Shown here: one piece after another, positions 5,287 to 12,146 of the stretch
Position numbering within the stretch: position 1 is the stretch's first letter
Layout of the letters: the number at the start of each line of letters is the position of its first letter
Assembly: GCA_021813225.1 (NCBI GenBank)
Contig: JAKALH010000030.1
Span: forward strand, 1-13,481
DNA: 13,481 nt
Source of the DNA: Chloroflexota bacterium
GTDB lineage: Bacteria > Chloroflexota > Anaerolineae > J036 > Brachytrichaceae
Direction of reading: 5' to 3'
Made by a program: the position numbers and the translations under genes
Notes under the pieces: model-generated
Database searches by the model: none
What the model was told of the DNA's origin: nothing
The model's input: the letters and a program-made list of their open reading frames with translations, nothing else

Positions 5287-7116
5287 TCACGGTGTTTTCT
5301 TTGTCACTGTAACTGAGGTGATCTTGTCGCCCGGATTCGTCTTGCCGTAGGCGGTCAAAGTCTTGAGCACATCCAGCCCCGCGGTGACCTTCCCGATAAC
5401 AGTGTATTGAGATTCAAGTTGCTTAGTGGGGCTGTAGGTCATGAAAAACTGCGCCGTGTTGGCCTTGCCGTCGAACAGCAGCGCCACAACACCCGCTGCG
5501 CTGAACGCGCCGGGCTTTGGCGCTTCCATTCCGCACGAGTAGCCGGGATTACCCGCCGCTGATGGGTCGCCGAATAACACCAGTCCAAGTCCCGAAACGT
5601 TTTGAGCCACCGGTGAATTGTTGTAGTAACCTTTCTGCGCCAGGTACACAACCGAGTTCACGTTGACCGGCGCCAGTTTCGGATCAAGTTCTGCCTGTAT
5701 ATCGCCTCTGGTGGTTTTGATCGACAGTTGGTAGGTAGCGTTCTGGTCGACCACCTGATCCGGTTTGGCGATATTTATCTTCACGGCATTGGCCGCCGGT
5801 GCAGGCAGGTTTTCCGCGAAGCTGCGGATCTGAGCCGCAATGTCGGGTTGCGTAAACGCGCTGGGGTTGATCTCGCGCCCATTCAGGAACATGGTCGGTG
5901 TTGCGTTAAGCTGGAGTTTGTCCGCCGTCTTGACGTCTTCGGCGATGCGGTCGGTCACGGCCTTGCTCTTGATATCAGTTTCAAACCTGGCGGTATCAAG
6001 GCTGAGACTCTTCGCGTATCCGCTGAAAGTCGAAACGACGTCGGTCACCGGGATACTGCTCCATTCAGCCTGTTTTGCGTACAGCAGATCGTGCATCTCC
6101 CAGAACTTGCCCTGCATGCCGGCAGCCTCAACTGCCTGTGCGCTGATCTGGGCCTTATCGTGGATACTGGCCAGCGGGAAGTGCCGGAAAACCATACGGA
6201 CTGTATCACTGATGAGAGCGAACGCCGATCTTATCGACGGGGCAAGCTGGCCGCAGGCCGGACATTGCATGTCGCCATATTCGATAATCGTAACGGGCGC
6301 ATCGGCCTTGCCGATGAGATGATCGTCCGGGCGCAGGTTCAGCACAAACGGCCCACACGTGGCCGGGGCAAGCGCAACAGGGGTAGGCGGAACTGCCGTT
6401 GGCGATGTCACGGACGATGCATCGGCAACGGTGACGTCGATGCGCTGGATCACATCACCAACCGCGATTTTGCGCACCACATCAAGGCCTGAGATGGTTC
6501 GACCGAATACGGTGTACTGATTATCAAGGCCGGGCTGCGCGCCGATTGTGATGTAGAACTGGCTGCCGCTGTTTGGCGTGGTCGCTGCCGGGCCTGAGGT
6601 GCGCGCCATGGCAATGGCGCCATCGACATGCGCCAGCTTGATTTCCGGCGGCACATCGTAGCCGGGACCGCTCGTGCCGTTGCCGGCCGGGTCGCCGCCC
6701 TGGATCACGAAGTTCGGCTCGACGCGGTGGAATGTCAGACCATCGTAAAAGCCGCTTTGCGCCAGGTAGACGAAGTTATTCACGGTCTGGGGCGCGGCAG
6801 AGGGGTCAAGCTCAACGACGATGTTGCCTTTGGCTGTGTGAATGGTGGCAATATACTTCTTCGTGACATCAATCGACATTGGCGGCGGCGCCTTGCCTAT
6901 GTTGGTGCGCTGCTGCGGCGTCAGTTTGGCGAAAGGTCGCTGCGCATTGGATGCCGTTGCGTTATTGGCGGCAGGAGTGGACTGTATTTTTACCGCTGTC
7001 GATGCGGTTGATATAGGTGGAAGGGGTGTCACCGTCGGCAGTTTGGCCGGTTGTGCTCCACACGCGGATAAAAACAAAGCTGCTGTAATCAATACAGCAG
7101 CTAATCGACTCTTCAT
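5287..7116 (-). CDS. Lipoprotein with cyclophilin, DsbA-like and degenerate cyclophilin domains
   Basis: An exported protein-folding factor of 609 residues. The lipoprotein signal ends in LSAC (Cys19) and is followed by a Pro/Thr/Ala-rich tether (about 20-80). Residues about 86-232 are a cyclophilin-type peptidyl-prolyl isomerase with FHRVEPNFVIQGGDP (129-143; catalytic Arg131), SGSQFYIT (183-190) and YTVFG. Residues about 256-436 are a DsbA/thioredoxin domain with a CPAC redox pair (285-288), HFPL, and a cis-proline in ATPTMFLNG (Pro407). Residues about 462-606 are a second cyclophilin that keeps AQFFMTYSP and YTVIGKVTAGLDVL but lacks the FHR motif. A GGAGG five bases before the ATG fixes the start. 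The likely job is disulfide chemistry plus proline isomerisation on the outer face of the membrane. The DsbA part could instead be a reductase or isomerase. Confidence 0.9.
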   Translation of the reverse strand: MKSRLAAVLITAALFLSACGAQPAKLPTVTPLPPISTASTAVKIQSTPAANNATASNAQRPFAKLTPQQRTNIGKAPPPMSIDVTKKYIATIHTAKGNIVVELDPSAAPQTVNNFVYLAQSGFYDGLTFHRVEPNFVIQGGDPAGNGTSGPGYDVPPEIKLAHVDGAIAMARTSGPAATTPNSGSQFYITIGAQPGLDNQYTVFGRTISGLDVVRKIAVGDVIQRIDVTVADASSVTSPTAVPPTPVALAPATCGPFVLNLRPDDHLIGKADAPVTIIEYGDMQCPACGQLAPSIRSAFALISDTVRMVFRHFPLASIHDKAQISAQAVEAAGMQGKFWEMHDLLYAKQAEWSSIPVTDVVSTFSGYAKSLSLDTARFETDIKSKAVTDRIAEDVKTADKLQLNATPTMFLNGREINPSAFTQPDIAAQIRSFAENLPAPAANAVKINIAKPDQVVDQNATYQLSIKTTRGDIQAELDPKLAPVNVNSVVYLAQKGYYNNSPVAQNVSGLGLVLFGDPSAAGNPGYSCGMEAPKPGAFSAAGVVALLFDGKANTAQFFMTYSPTKQLESQYTVIGKVTAGLDVLKTLTAYGKTNPGDKITSVTVTKKTP

Positions 7117-7175
7117 ATTGTCCTCCGGACTGAGCTGACGAATGCTGCGAGACAGTTCATCGATGCGAGTGTCGG

Positions 7176-7181
7176 ATTATA
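7176..7181 (-). promoter_or_regulatory. Probable -10 (TATAAT) for the PPIase/DsbA lipoprotein
   Basis: A perfect TATAAT on the minus strand lies 59 bases upstream of the ATG at 7116, giving a leader of about 50 bases that contains the GGAGG site. No convincing -35 is seen at the right spacing. Confidence 0.5.
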
Positions 7182-7210
7182 ACGCCGACGAAGCCTCAAT
7201 ATACACGATT

Positions 7211-7239
7211 TTACAAGCAGCCGCATAATGGATGATAAT
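7211..7239 (+). promoter_or_regulatory. Possible promoter of the LysM/PA14 gene
   Basis: TTACAA (7211-7216) and GATAAT (7234-7239) are spaced by 17 bases on the plus strand. The start site would fall near 7246, so the leader would be about 13 bases and would begin at the AGGAGG ribosome binding site. CATAAT at 7224-7229 is an alternative that would leave a longer leader. Confidence 0.4.
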
Positions 7240-7258
7240 GATGAGAGGAGGCTTATCA

Positions 7259-8371
7259 ATGAACGGTTCCGGCATGAAGATCGCCAGTAGAATCCTGGTA
7301 TCGGTCGCGGTATTCTTAGCGCTGGCATTCGGTTCACCTCTGGTAACAGCCGCCAATTCCGTTGAAACGGATGATTCTGCCTACACCTGTCAGTACTACA
7401 TCATCCGCTGGGGGGATAATCTGACGCGCATCAGTTACCGGTATGGCGTATCCATCGGTGCCATTATGTCGGCCAACGGGCTGCGCAGCACCCGTATCTA
7501 TGCGGGCCAGAGACTGTGCATACCCGTCTACACGCCGACAACGCCGACATATTATGGGACATGGCGGGGAGTATATTGGAATAACGTCGGTCAATCCGGG
7601 ACACCTGCCCTGATTCGCAACGATGTCGCAGTGAACTTCAACTGGGGATTTGGCTCACCGAATCCAGTGCTTGTATTTGCGGACTACTTCTCAGCGCGCT
7701 GGACGCGGGTGTTTACATTCATCGGCGGAACCTATCGCTTCAACCTGAACGCCGATGACGGTATCCGGCTTGTTATCGATGGCAACGTCATACTCGATCG
7801 TTACAGCTATGTAGGATGGCAGACAAACCGGATTGATGTACCAATCAGTGCGGGTGTGCATACGATCCAGATCGACTATGTCGAACAAGGCGGCATTGCG
7901 CGAGTATATGCGGCCTTTGTGCGTATTGCGAGCGCCGGTACGCCGCCGCAGGGATGCCTGTCGGCCTACTGCCCGCCGATAGATTCCACTGGCCCCTGGT
8001 ACGGGCAGTTCTATAACGGGACGGATTTCAACGGCAGCCTGTTCAGTATCGCAAATTTCAACGGGATAAACTTCAACTGGGGATACAACCCGCCGGTATG
8101 GAATGGCCCGAACAGCCTGTGGTCGGCGCGTTTCAGCCAGGCGCGCTATTTCAACCAGGGCGTCTATCGGTTCGTAGCGCGATCCGATGACGGGGTGCGC
8201 ATCTATGTGGACGACGCGCCGGTTGTGAATCAATGGGTTGAGCAGTCCGTCCGCACGGTGACCGGAGATATCGCACTCAGCGCCGGAACGCACAATATCC
8301 GCGTCGAGTACTTCCAGCGTTACGGCCTGGCGGAACTGCATGTTTACTGGGAGTATCTGGGGAACCCGTAA
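7259..8371 (+). CDS. Secreted LysM protein with two PA14-like domains
   Basis: An exported 370-residue protein expected to bind peptidoglycan and carbohydrate. The signal peptide (about 1-31, VTA ending) is followed by one LysM domain at 44-89 (YYIIRWGDNLTRISYRYGVS, ANGL, IYAGQRLCIP), flanked by Cys44 and Cys87 that may pair. Two tandem PA14-like beta-sandwiches follow at about 103-222 and 247-366; each shows a W-x-G opening, a NFNWG motif (126-130 and 271-275), SARW/SARF, a YRF strand, then ADDGIRLVIDG or SDDGVRIYVDD and an SAG-x-H-x-I turn. Cys233 and Cys238 bracket the linker. The start at 7259 is set by AGAGGAGG seven bases upstream; an earlier in-frame ATG at 7232 lies before that site. 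Possible roles are cell-wall attachment or glycan recognition. No catalytic domain is seen. Confidence 0.88.
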   Translation: MNGSGMKIASRILVSVAVFLALAFGSPLVTAANSVETDDSAYTCQYYIIRWGDNLTRISYRYGVSIGAIMSANGLRSTRIYAGQRLCIPVYTPTTPTYYGTWRGVYWNNVGQSGTPALIRNDVAVNFNWGFGSPNPVLVFADYFSARWTRVFTFIGGTYRFNLNADDGIRLVIDGNVILDRYSYVGWQTNRIDVPISAGVHTIQIDYVEQGGIARVYAAFVRIASAGTPPQGCLSAYCPPIDSTGPWYGQFYNGTDFNGSLFSIANFNGINFNWGYNPPVWNGPNSLWSARFSQARYFNQGVYRFVARSDDGVRIYVDDAPVVNQWVEQSVRTVTGDIALSAGTHNIRVEYFQRYGLAELHVYWEYLGNP

Positions 8372-8399
8372 AGAGGCAGGACGTGAGCTACGACCCACT

Positions 8400-8423
8400 G
8401 AGTGCCGGTTGAGGCCGGCACTC
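8400..8423. terminator. Hairpin between convergent genes
   Basis: GAGTGCCGG (8400-8408) and CCGGCACTC (8415-8423) form a perfect 9-bp GC-rich stem with a 6-base loop, midway between the stops of two convergent genes (8371 and 8432). There is no T-run on either side. It is placed as a shared terminator or 3'-end stabiliser would be, though it is not a classical intrinsic terminator. Confidence 0.6.
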
Positions 8424-8431
8424 GGATAATC

Positions 8432-10228
8432 CTACGGAGCCCAGGCCAGCCTTTCGCTTTGCCACGCCGGGTGGTTTGGGCCTATATTGATTATTTTCTG
8501 GGCATTGCCGCCTTCGCTGCCCACGACATAGATGCCCCATGAGCCATCGCGGTTCGACTCGAAGGCGATGCGGGAACCATCCGGAGACCATGTCGGTACG
8601 ACCGACAGACCGGTCCCATTGGTAATCTGCCGGAATTGTCCGTTGGCGAGAGCTACCGTGTAAATCTCCCAGTTGCCGGTGAAGTTCGTCATGTATACCA
8701 GCCGTGAGCCATCCGGCGACCATTGCATGCTGATGTCGCCAGCGGAAGTCGTGACTTTCTGCCGATCGTCAGGCTGGTCAGGATTGACCGTGTAGATACC
8801 GCATTGCCCGTTTATACAGCCTTCGAACGCAATACGATTCGTTGGCCCCCAGACCGGGTATGAACCCTGAATCAGCTTTGCCGGTGGCGCTGAACCGTTG
8901 ACCGGAGCGATATAGATATTCCAACTGTCGCTCTGGAAGACGGCATAGGCAACACGTGTCCCATCGGGAGACAGACTTGGCCATGCGCCACCTGCATTCG
9001 AAACTGCCAGGATCGAACCGCTGTTATATCCGTGGATCACGCTGCCGAATGAGTAGGCCACGATGCCTGTACCTCGCTGGTACGCCGGCTGGCTGCCGCC
9101 GACTTCAATGGTGTTAATCGTGGCGGCCGCGGCGTTGTATTCCTGTAGTTGATAAGCGCCTGATGCGGGGTTTAGTGCTGCAAAGATGATACGTCCAGCC
9201 AGGCCCTGTGCCCCCTGGCCGGTGGCTGTCCCCAGCGTCCCTGTGATACCGACTGGCGTGGCGGTCAGACATTTCTGCTGGGCCTCGGTGCGTTTCTGCT
9301 CCAGTTGCGGATTGGATGCCATGCTGATGGCCCCGGCGTAATGGCTCTCCGCCGGACACCAGTCCATCATGGCGGCATAGGCATCTCCCGACTGAACATA
9401 GGCCTCGAGCAATCTGCGCCCGACGTCGCGGTAACGCGGTTGAATGGCGTATAACTGCTTCAGCAGTTCAATGGCTTTGTCCCAGTCGGCGCCAAGGTAG
9501 TTGATGGCGTTCTGGTACATCGATGCCAACTGTCGTTGCGACTGTGTCACAGAATCCAGATTATGTATCAAGGCGGCGCGATCGAGGTCATACAGCCCTG
9601 CTTCGAGTTCGCCTTTGTTCAGCCGGTCCGTTCCGCGGGCTACCAGTGCTTTGAAGCGCAGCGCATCGACAGTGGCGCTTTCATAGTTGCTGTCGAGTGC
9701 ACGCAACTGATCTGCCAGATTGATAACAGTGTCCCATATCTGCCGGTCAGATGCGGCCTTCATTTCGTCGAGCAACTTACCTTTGTCGGTGATGATCGAC
9801 ACCGGGGTAGGGGTGGGCGTCGGGGGAACGATTGTTGGGGTCTGCGCGACACGCGCCGTAGCCAGCAACTGCTGCACGCCGATGTTATCGGGTTGAGCCT
9901 TCAGGACTGCCTGGAAGTTGGCTTCCGCCAGTTGATAGTTGCCCTGCTTCAGCAGGTCCATGCCGCGTAGAAACCATTCGACAACCTGCGCGCTGCTTGT
10001 CGATGTTGCATGGACACCATATTCGGCAGTGCCAGCCTGCGCGCCGAGTTTCACCGCCGCCGCGACGATACCCGACATGGCGCACATGAAAAGCAGGATA
10101 GCCAACAGGCCTAACAGCCTGCGCCCCCTTCTGGATGACCGGATTTCTTTAACGACCGACGACGATGATTGCTGCAATCGTTCCTCGACGTTTTGTGGCG
10201 CACCGCCAACATTAAGTTCTTCAGACAC
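8432..10228 (-). CDS. Membrane-anchored TPR and TolB-like beta-propeller protein
   Basis: A 598-residue single-pass protein. Residues 1-37 are a charged cytoplasmic tail ending in basic SSRRGRR, 38-60 a membrane helix, and the rest lies outside. A TPR-like pair (about 81-114, GMDLLKQGNYQLAEANF) precedes a Pro/Thr linker (131-142) and more helical repeats up to about 320. The C-terminal part holds at least four TolB/PD40 propeller blades: SLSPDGTRVAYA (418-429), PVWGPTNRIAFE (458-469), QWSPDGSRLVYM (502-513) and TWSPDGSRIAFE (546-557), each followed by an IY strand. It is probably a scaffold or sensor; there is no enzymatic motif. The start is GTG at 10228: an in-frame TGA lies only three codons upstream and the next Met is inside the membrane helix. 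No Shine-Dalgarno is present and TATAAT ends 8 bases before the GTG. MoxR ends 57 bases upstream. Confidence 0.85.
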   Translation of the reverse strand: MSEELNVGGAPQNVEERLQQSSSSVVKEIRSSRRGRRLLGLLAILLFMCAMSGIVAAAVKLGAQAGTAEYGVHATSTSSAQVVEWFLRGMDLLKQGNYQLAEANFQAVLKAQPDNIGVQQLLATARVAQTPTIVPPTPTPTPVSIITDKGKLLDEMKAASDRQIWDTVINLADQLRALDSNYESATVDALRFKALVARGTDRLNKGELEAGLYDLDRAALIHNLDSVTQSQRQLASMYQNAINYLGADWDKAIELLKQLYAIQPRYRDVGRRLLEAYVQSGDAYAAMMDWCPAESHYAGAISMASNPQLEQKRTEAQQKCLTATPVGITGTLGTATGQGAQGLAGRIIFAALNPASGAYQLQEYNAAAATINTIEVGGSQPAYQRGTGIVAYSFGSVIHGYNSGSILAVSNAGGAWPSLSPDGTRVAYAVFQSDSWNIYIAPVNGSAPPAKLIQGSYPVWGPTNRIAFEGCINGQCGIYTVNPDQPDDRQKVTTSAGDISMQWSPDGSRLVYMTNFTGNWEIYTVALANGQFRQITNGTGLSVVPTWSPDGSRIAFESNRDGSWGIYVVGSEGGNAQKIINIGPNHPAWQSERLAWAP

Positions 10229-10236
10229 GGTGCGTC

Positions 10237-10242
10237 ATTATA
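10237..10242 (-). promoter_or_regulatory. -10 element (TATAAT) directly before the TPR/propeller gene
   Basis: A perfect minus-strand TATAAT is followed by 8 bases and then the GTG start, so transcription would begin at or within about two bases of the start codon. This suggests an essentially leaderless mRNA independent of the upstream MoxR transcript. No clear -35 is seen. Confidence 0.6.
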
Positions 10243-10285
10243 AATTGTGCATTTGCGTCATTACGAAATAGCAACATCATGACGT

Positions 10286-11302
10286 TCAGGCGGGAACTTT
10301 GACGAACCTCAACAGCGCGTGAATCAGATCGTCAGTGCGGGCGCCATCGGCCTGTCCTTCGAAATTCAAGAGGATGCGATGGCGCAACGCAGCCGGCGCC
10401 AGAGCGCGCAAGTCGTCAAGCGCCACATTGAAGCGGCCATTGAGCAGTGCGAGCGCCCGTGCGCCCAGCAACAGCGCCTGCCCGCCGCGCGGGCTGCTGC
10501 CGAAGCGCACATACTTTTTGATCTCAGCCGGCGCGGTGTCGCTGTCTGGATGCGAAGCGGCAATCAGCGCAGCCGCATAGCGGGTAACCTGTGAGGATGC
10601 AGGCACCTGCCTGACAAAGCTGTTCATGGATATCAACGTCTTGCCGTCAGCAACTCGGCGGGCGCGTGTGGCTTTTTCGCCGGTAGTCTGGTCGATGATT
10701 GACGTAAGCTCTTCCGTATTGGGAAATCCGACGTTCAACTTGAAAAAGAACCGGTCGACCTGCGCCTCCGGCAGTGGGTAAGTGCCTTCGAGTTCGATCG
10801 GGTTCTGCGTCGCCAGCACAAAGAACGGCGCCTCGACACGATAAGTGCGGCCCAGGACTGTGACCGTGCGTTCCTGCATTGCTTCCAGCAATGCGGACTG
10901 AGTCTTGGGCGTGGCTCGGTTGATCTCATCGGCGAGTATCAGGTTGGCGAAAACCGGTCCGGCCTGGAACCGGAACACCCTTTTACCGGTGTCATTCTCT
11001 TCGAGGATATCCGTACCGACGATATCTGCCGGCATCAGGTCGGGCGTGAACTGTATGCGCGAGAAGCGTAAATCGAGTGCATCGGCGAAGGTTCGCACGA
11101 GCGAAGTTTTGCCAAGCCCCGGCAATCCCTCAAGCAGGACATGACCGCCGGTGACGATGGCAATCAACGTATGGCGGATGATATCCGCCTGACCGATAAT
11201 GACGCGAGCAACCTGTTCTTCGATACGTGTAGCCACTTCGCAGAAGTTTTCAGGCGTCATCGCGGTTTTCTGGCCGACTGCCGCTATGGTGTCTTCAGAC
11301 AT
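10286..11302 (-). CDS. MoxR-family AAA+ ATPase
   Basis: MoxR proteins are hexameric cytosolic AAA+ ATPases that act as chaperones, often activating VWA-domain partners. The 338 residues show Walker A GLPGLGKT (59-66), the family FTPDLMPADIVGT segment (85-97), Walker B LILADEIN (121-128, Asp125/Glu126), sensor 1 in ATQNPIE (Asn167), the Arg finger in VDRFFFK (Arg184) and a sensor 2 region SSPRGGQAL (269-277, Arg272). It looks fully active. AAGGAG a few bases before the ATG supports the start. It lies 21 bases after the NBR1-Ig lipoprotein gene and is probably cotranscribed with it. The usual DUF58/VWA gene does not follow; a TPR/propeller membrane protein is there instead, so the client may be one of these neighbours, which is inference. 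Confidence 0.95.
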   Translation of the reverse strand: MSEDTIAAVGQKTAMTPENFCEVATRIEEQVARVIIGQADIIRHTLIAIVTGGHVLLEGLPGLGKTSLVRTFADALDLRFSRIQFTPDLMPADIVGTDILEENDTGKRVFRFQAGPVFANLILADEINRATPKTQSALLEAMQERTVTVLGRTYRVEAPFFVLATQNPIELEGTYPLPEAQVDRFFFKLNVGFPNTEELTSIIDQTTGEKATRARRVADGKTLISMNSFVRQVPASSQVTRYAAALIAASHPDSDTAPAEIKKYVRFGSSPRGGQALLLGARALALLNGRFNVALDDLRALAPAALRHRILLNFEGQADGARTDDLIHALLRFVKVPA

Positions 11303-11323
11303 TGTTCTCCTTACCTGTATAGG

Positions 11324-12094
11324 TTACGGTACACGAATCAGCATATACACGCGATTCCCAAAGCTATGACCGTCAGGGTCGCGCATGCGCCAGGTGCTGG
11401 TGTAAGTGCCGCTGGCTACGGGCGCCGTGAATGGCACACTGACATCGACCGCAGCATCCCTTGCCGTTGGCGCTACCGGTACACTGGCAGGCGCGCCCAT
11501 CTGTGCGCCATCCTGGAACGCAAGTACATAGCCGGTTTCCCAGGTGCACTCGCCTGTATTTCTGATCCGCCAGGTCTTTACCAGACTGGAACCCCTGTTC
11601 ACGGTTGTATTGTCCGGTATGGTGACATCGGCTACGTAGGCGGCGTTCGGCTTGCAGGCTAATGGTGTTCCGGAAACGGTGCTTCCATTACCATTACCAT
11701 CGGCTTGTGATTGCTGTATCCCGGGCACCCCAGAGCCGACCTTGAGCGTCAATTCGACCGGGTTACTCTGTTGGCCCGATGCGTCAATGGCGGTCACAGA
11801 TACTTTGATGTTGCCGGCCTGTGTGGGGATAAACGACACGGCCGCCGAGTAGGCCGGCGATGGCGCCGGGTTGTCGGACGCAGCCACCAGAACGCCGTCT
11901 GCATGCACCTCGATCCGGCTGACTTTGTTATTCGAGACAGCGGCAATGCGCATAGCGACAGCCTCGCCAGGAGCGTACCGTGCGCCACTGGCCGGGGTGA
12001 TCACATCGACTATTGGTGTGGCGGCCGGTGTTGCCCCGCTGCAACCCGATGCCATTAGAAATAACAGAAGTGCCAGAAGTAACCGCCTCAACAC
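11324..12094 (-). CDS. Lipoprotein with Ig-like and NBR1-type Ig domains
   Basis: An exported lipoprotein of 256 residues with the GTG start at 12094. The signal is Arg3-Arg4, a Leu-rich core and a lipobox ending in ASGC (Cys18). Residues about 28-119 form an Ig-like domain (ITPASGARYAPGEAVAMR, RIEVHADGVLV, GQQSNPVELTLKV). A Gly/Asn/Ser linker (120-145) leads to an Ig domain of the NBR1 next-to-BRCA1 type at about 146-256, with KTWRIRNTGECTW (173-185) and STWRMRDPDGHSFG. In bacteria this domain is widespread on exported proteins and probably binds partners; no enzyme activity is expected. The frame is open to an ATG at 12250, but that extension has no signal-like character and would run into the divergent MFS gene. 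TATAAT lies 6 bases before the GTG and there is no Shine-Dalgarno, so the mRNA is probably leaderless. moxR follows after 21 bases. Confidence 0.88.
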   Translation of the reverse strand: MLRRLLLALLLFLMASGCSGATPAATPIVDVITPASGARYAPGEAVAMRIAAVSNNKVSRIEVHADGVLVAASDNPAPSPAYSAAVSFIPTQAGNIKVSVTAIDASGQQSNPVELTLKVGSGVPGIQQSQADGNGNGSTVSGTPLACKPNAAYVADVTIPDNTTVNRGSSLVKTWRIRNTGECTWETGYVLAFQDGAQMGAPASVPVAPTARDAAVDVSVPFTAPVASGTYTSTWRMRDPDGHSFGNRVYMLIRVP

Positions 12095-12100
12095 GAAGTA

Positions 12101-12106
12101 ATTATA
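12101..12106 (-). promoter_or_regulatory. -10 element (TATAAT) of the NBR1-Ig lipoprotein/moxR transcript
   Basis: A perfect minus-strand TATAAT is separated from GTG (12094) by exactly 6 bases, so the usual start position coincides with the G of the start codon. It lies back to back with a plus-strand -10 at 12133-12138; with only 26 bases between the two, each polymerase footprint would cover the other. Confidence 0.65.
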
Positions 12107-12132
12107 GGGGAAGGATACAGCCGGCTTTCCTG

Positions 12133-12138
12133 TAGAAT
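12133..12138 (+). promoter_or_regulatory. -10-like element (TAGAAT) before the MFS gene
   Basis: TAGAAT, preceded directly by TG, is followed by 8 bases and the ATG at 12147. There is no Shine-Dalgarno in between, so a leaderless or near-leaderless mRNA is likely. No -35 is seen. Confidence 0.5.
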
Positions 12139-12146
12139 CAGTTTGT

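Noticed and set aside
5728..6492. Plus-strand open frame of 254 codons
   Set aside because: It is antisense to the PPIase-DsbA gene, whose domains and start site are clear; the translated frame is rich in Arg/His with no recognisable domain.
7691..8398. Minus-strand open frame of 235 codons
   Set aside because: It lies antisense to the two PA14-like domains and shows no family signature; it is a shadow of that gene.
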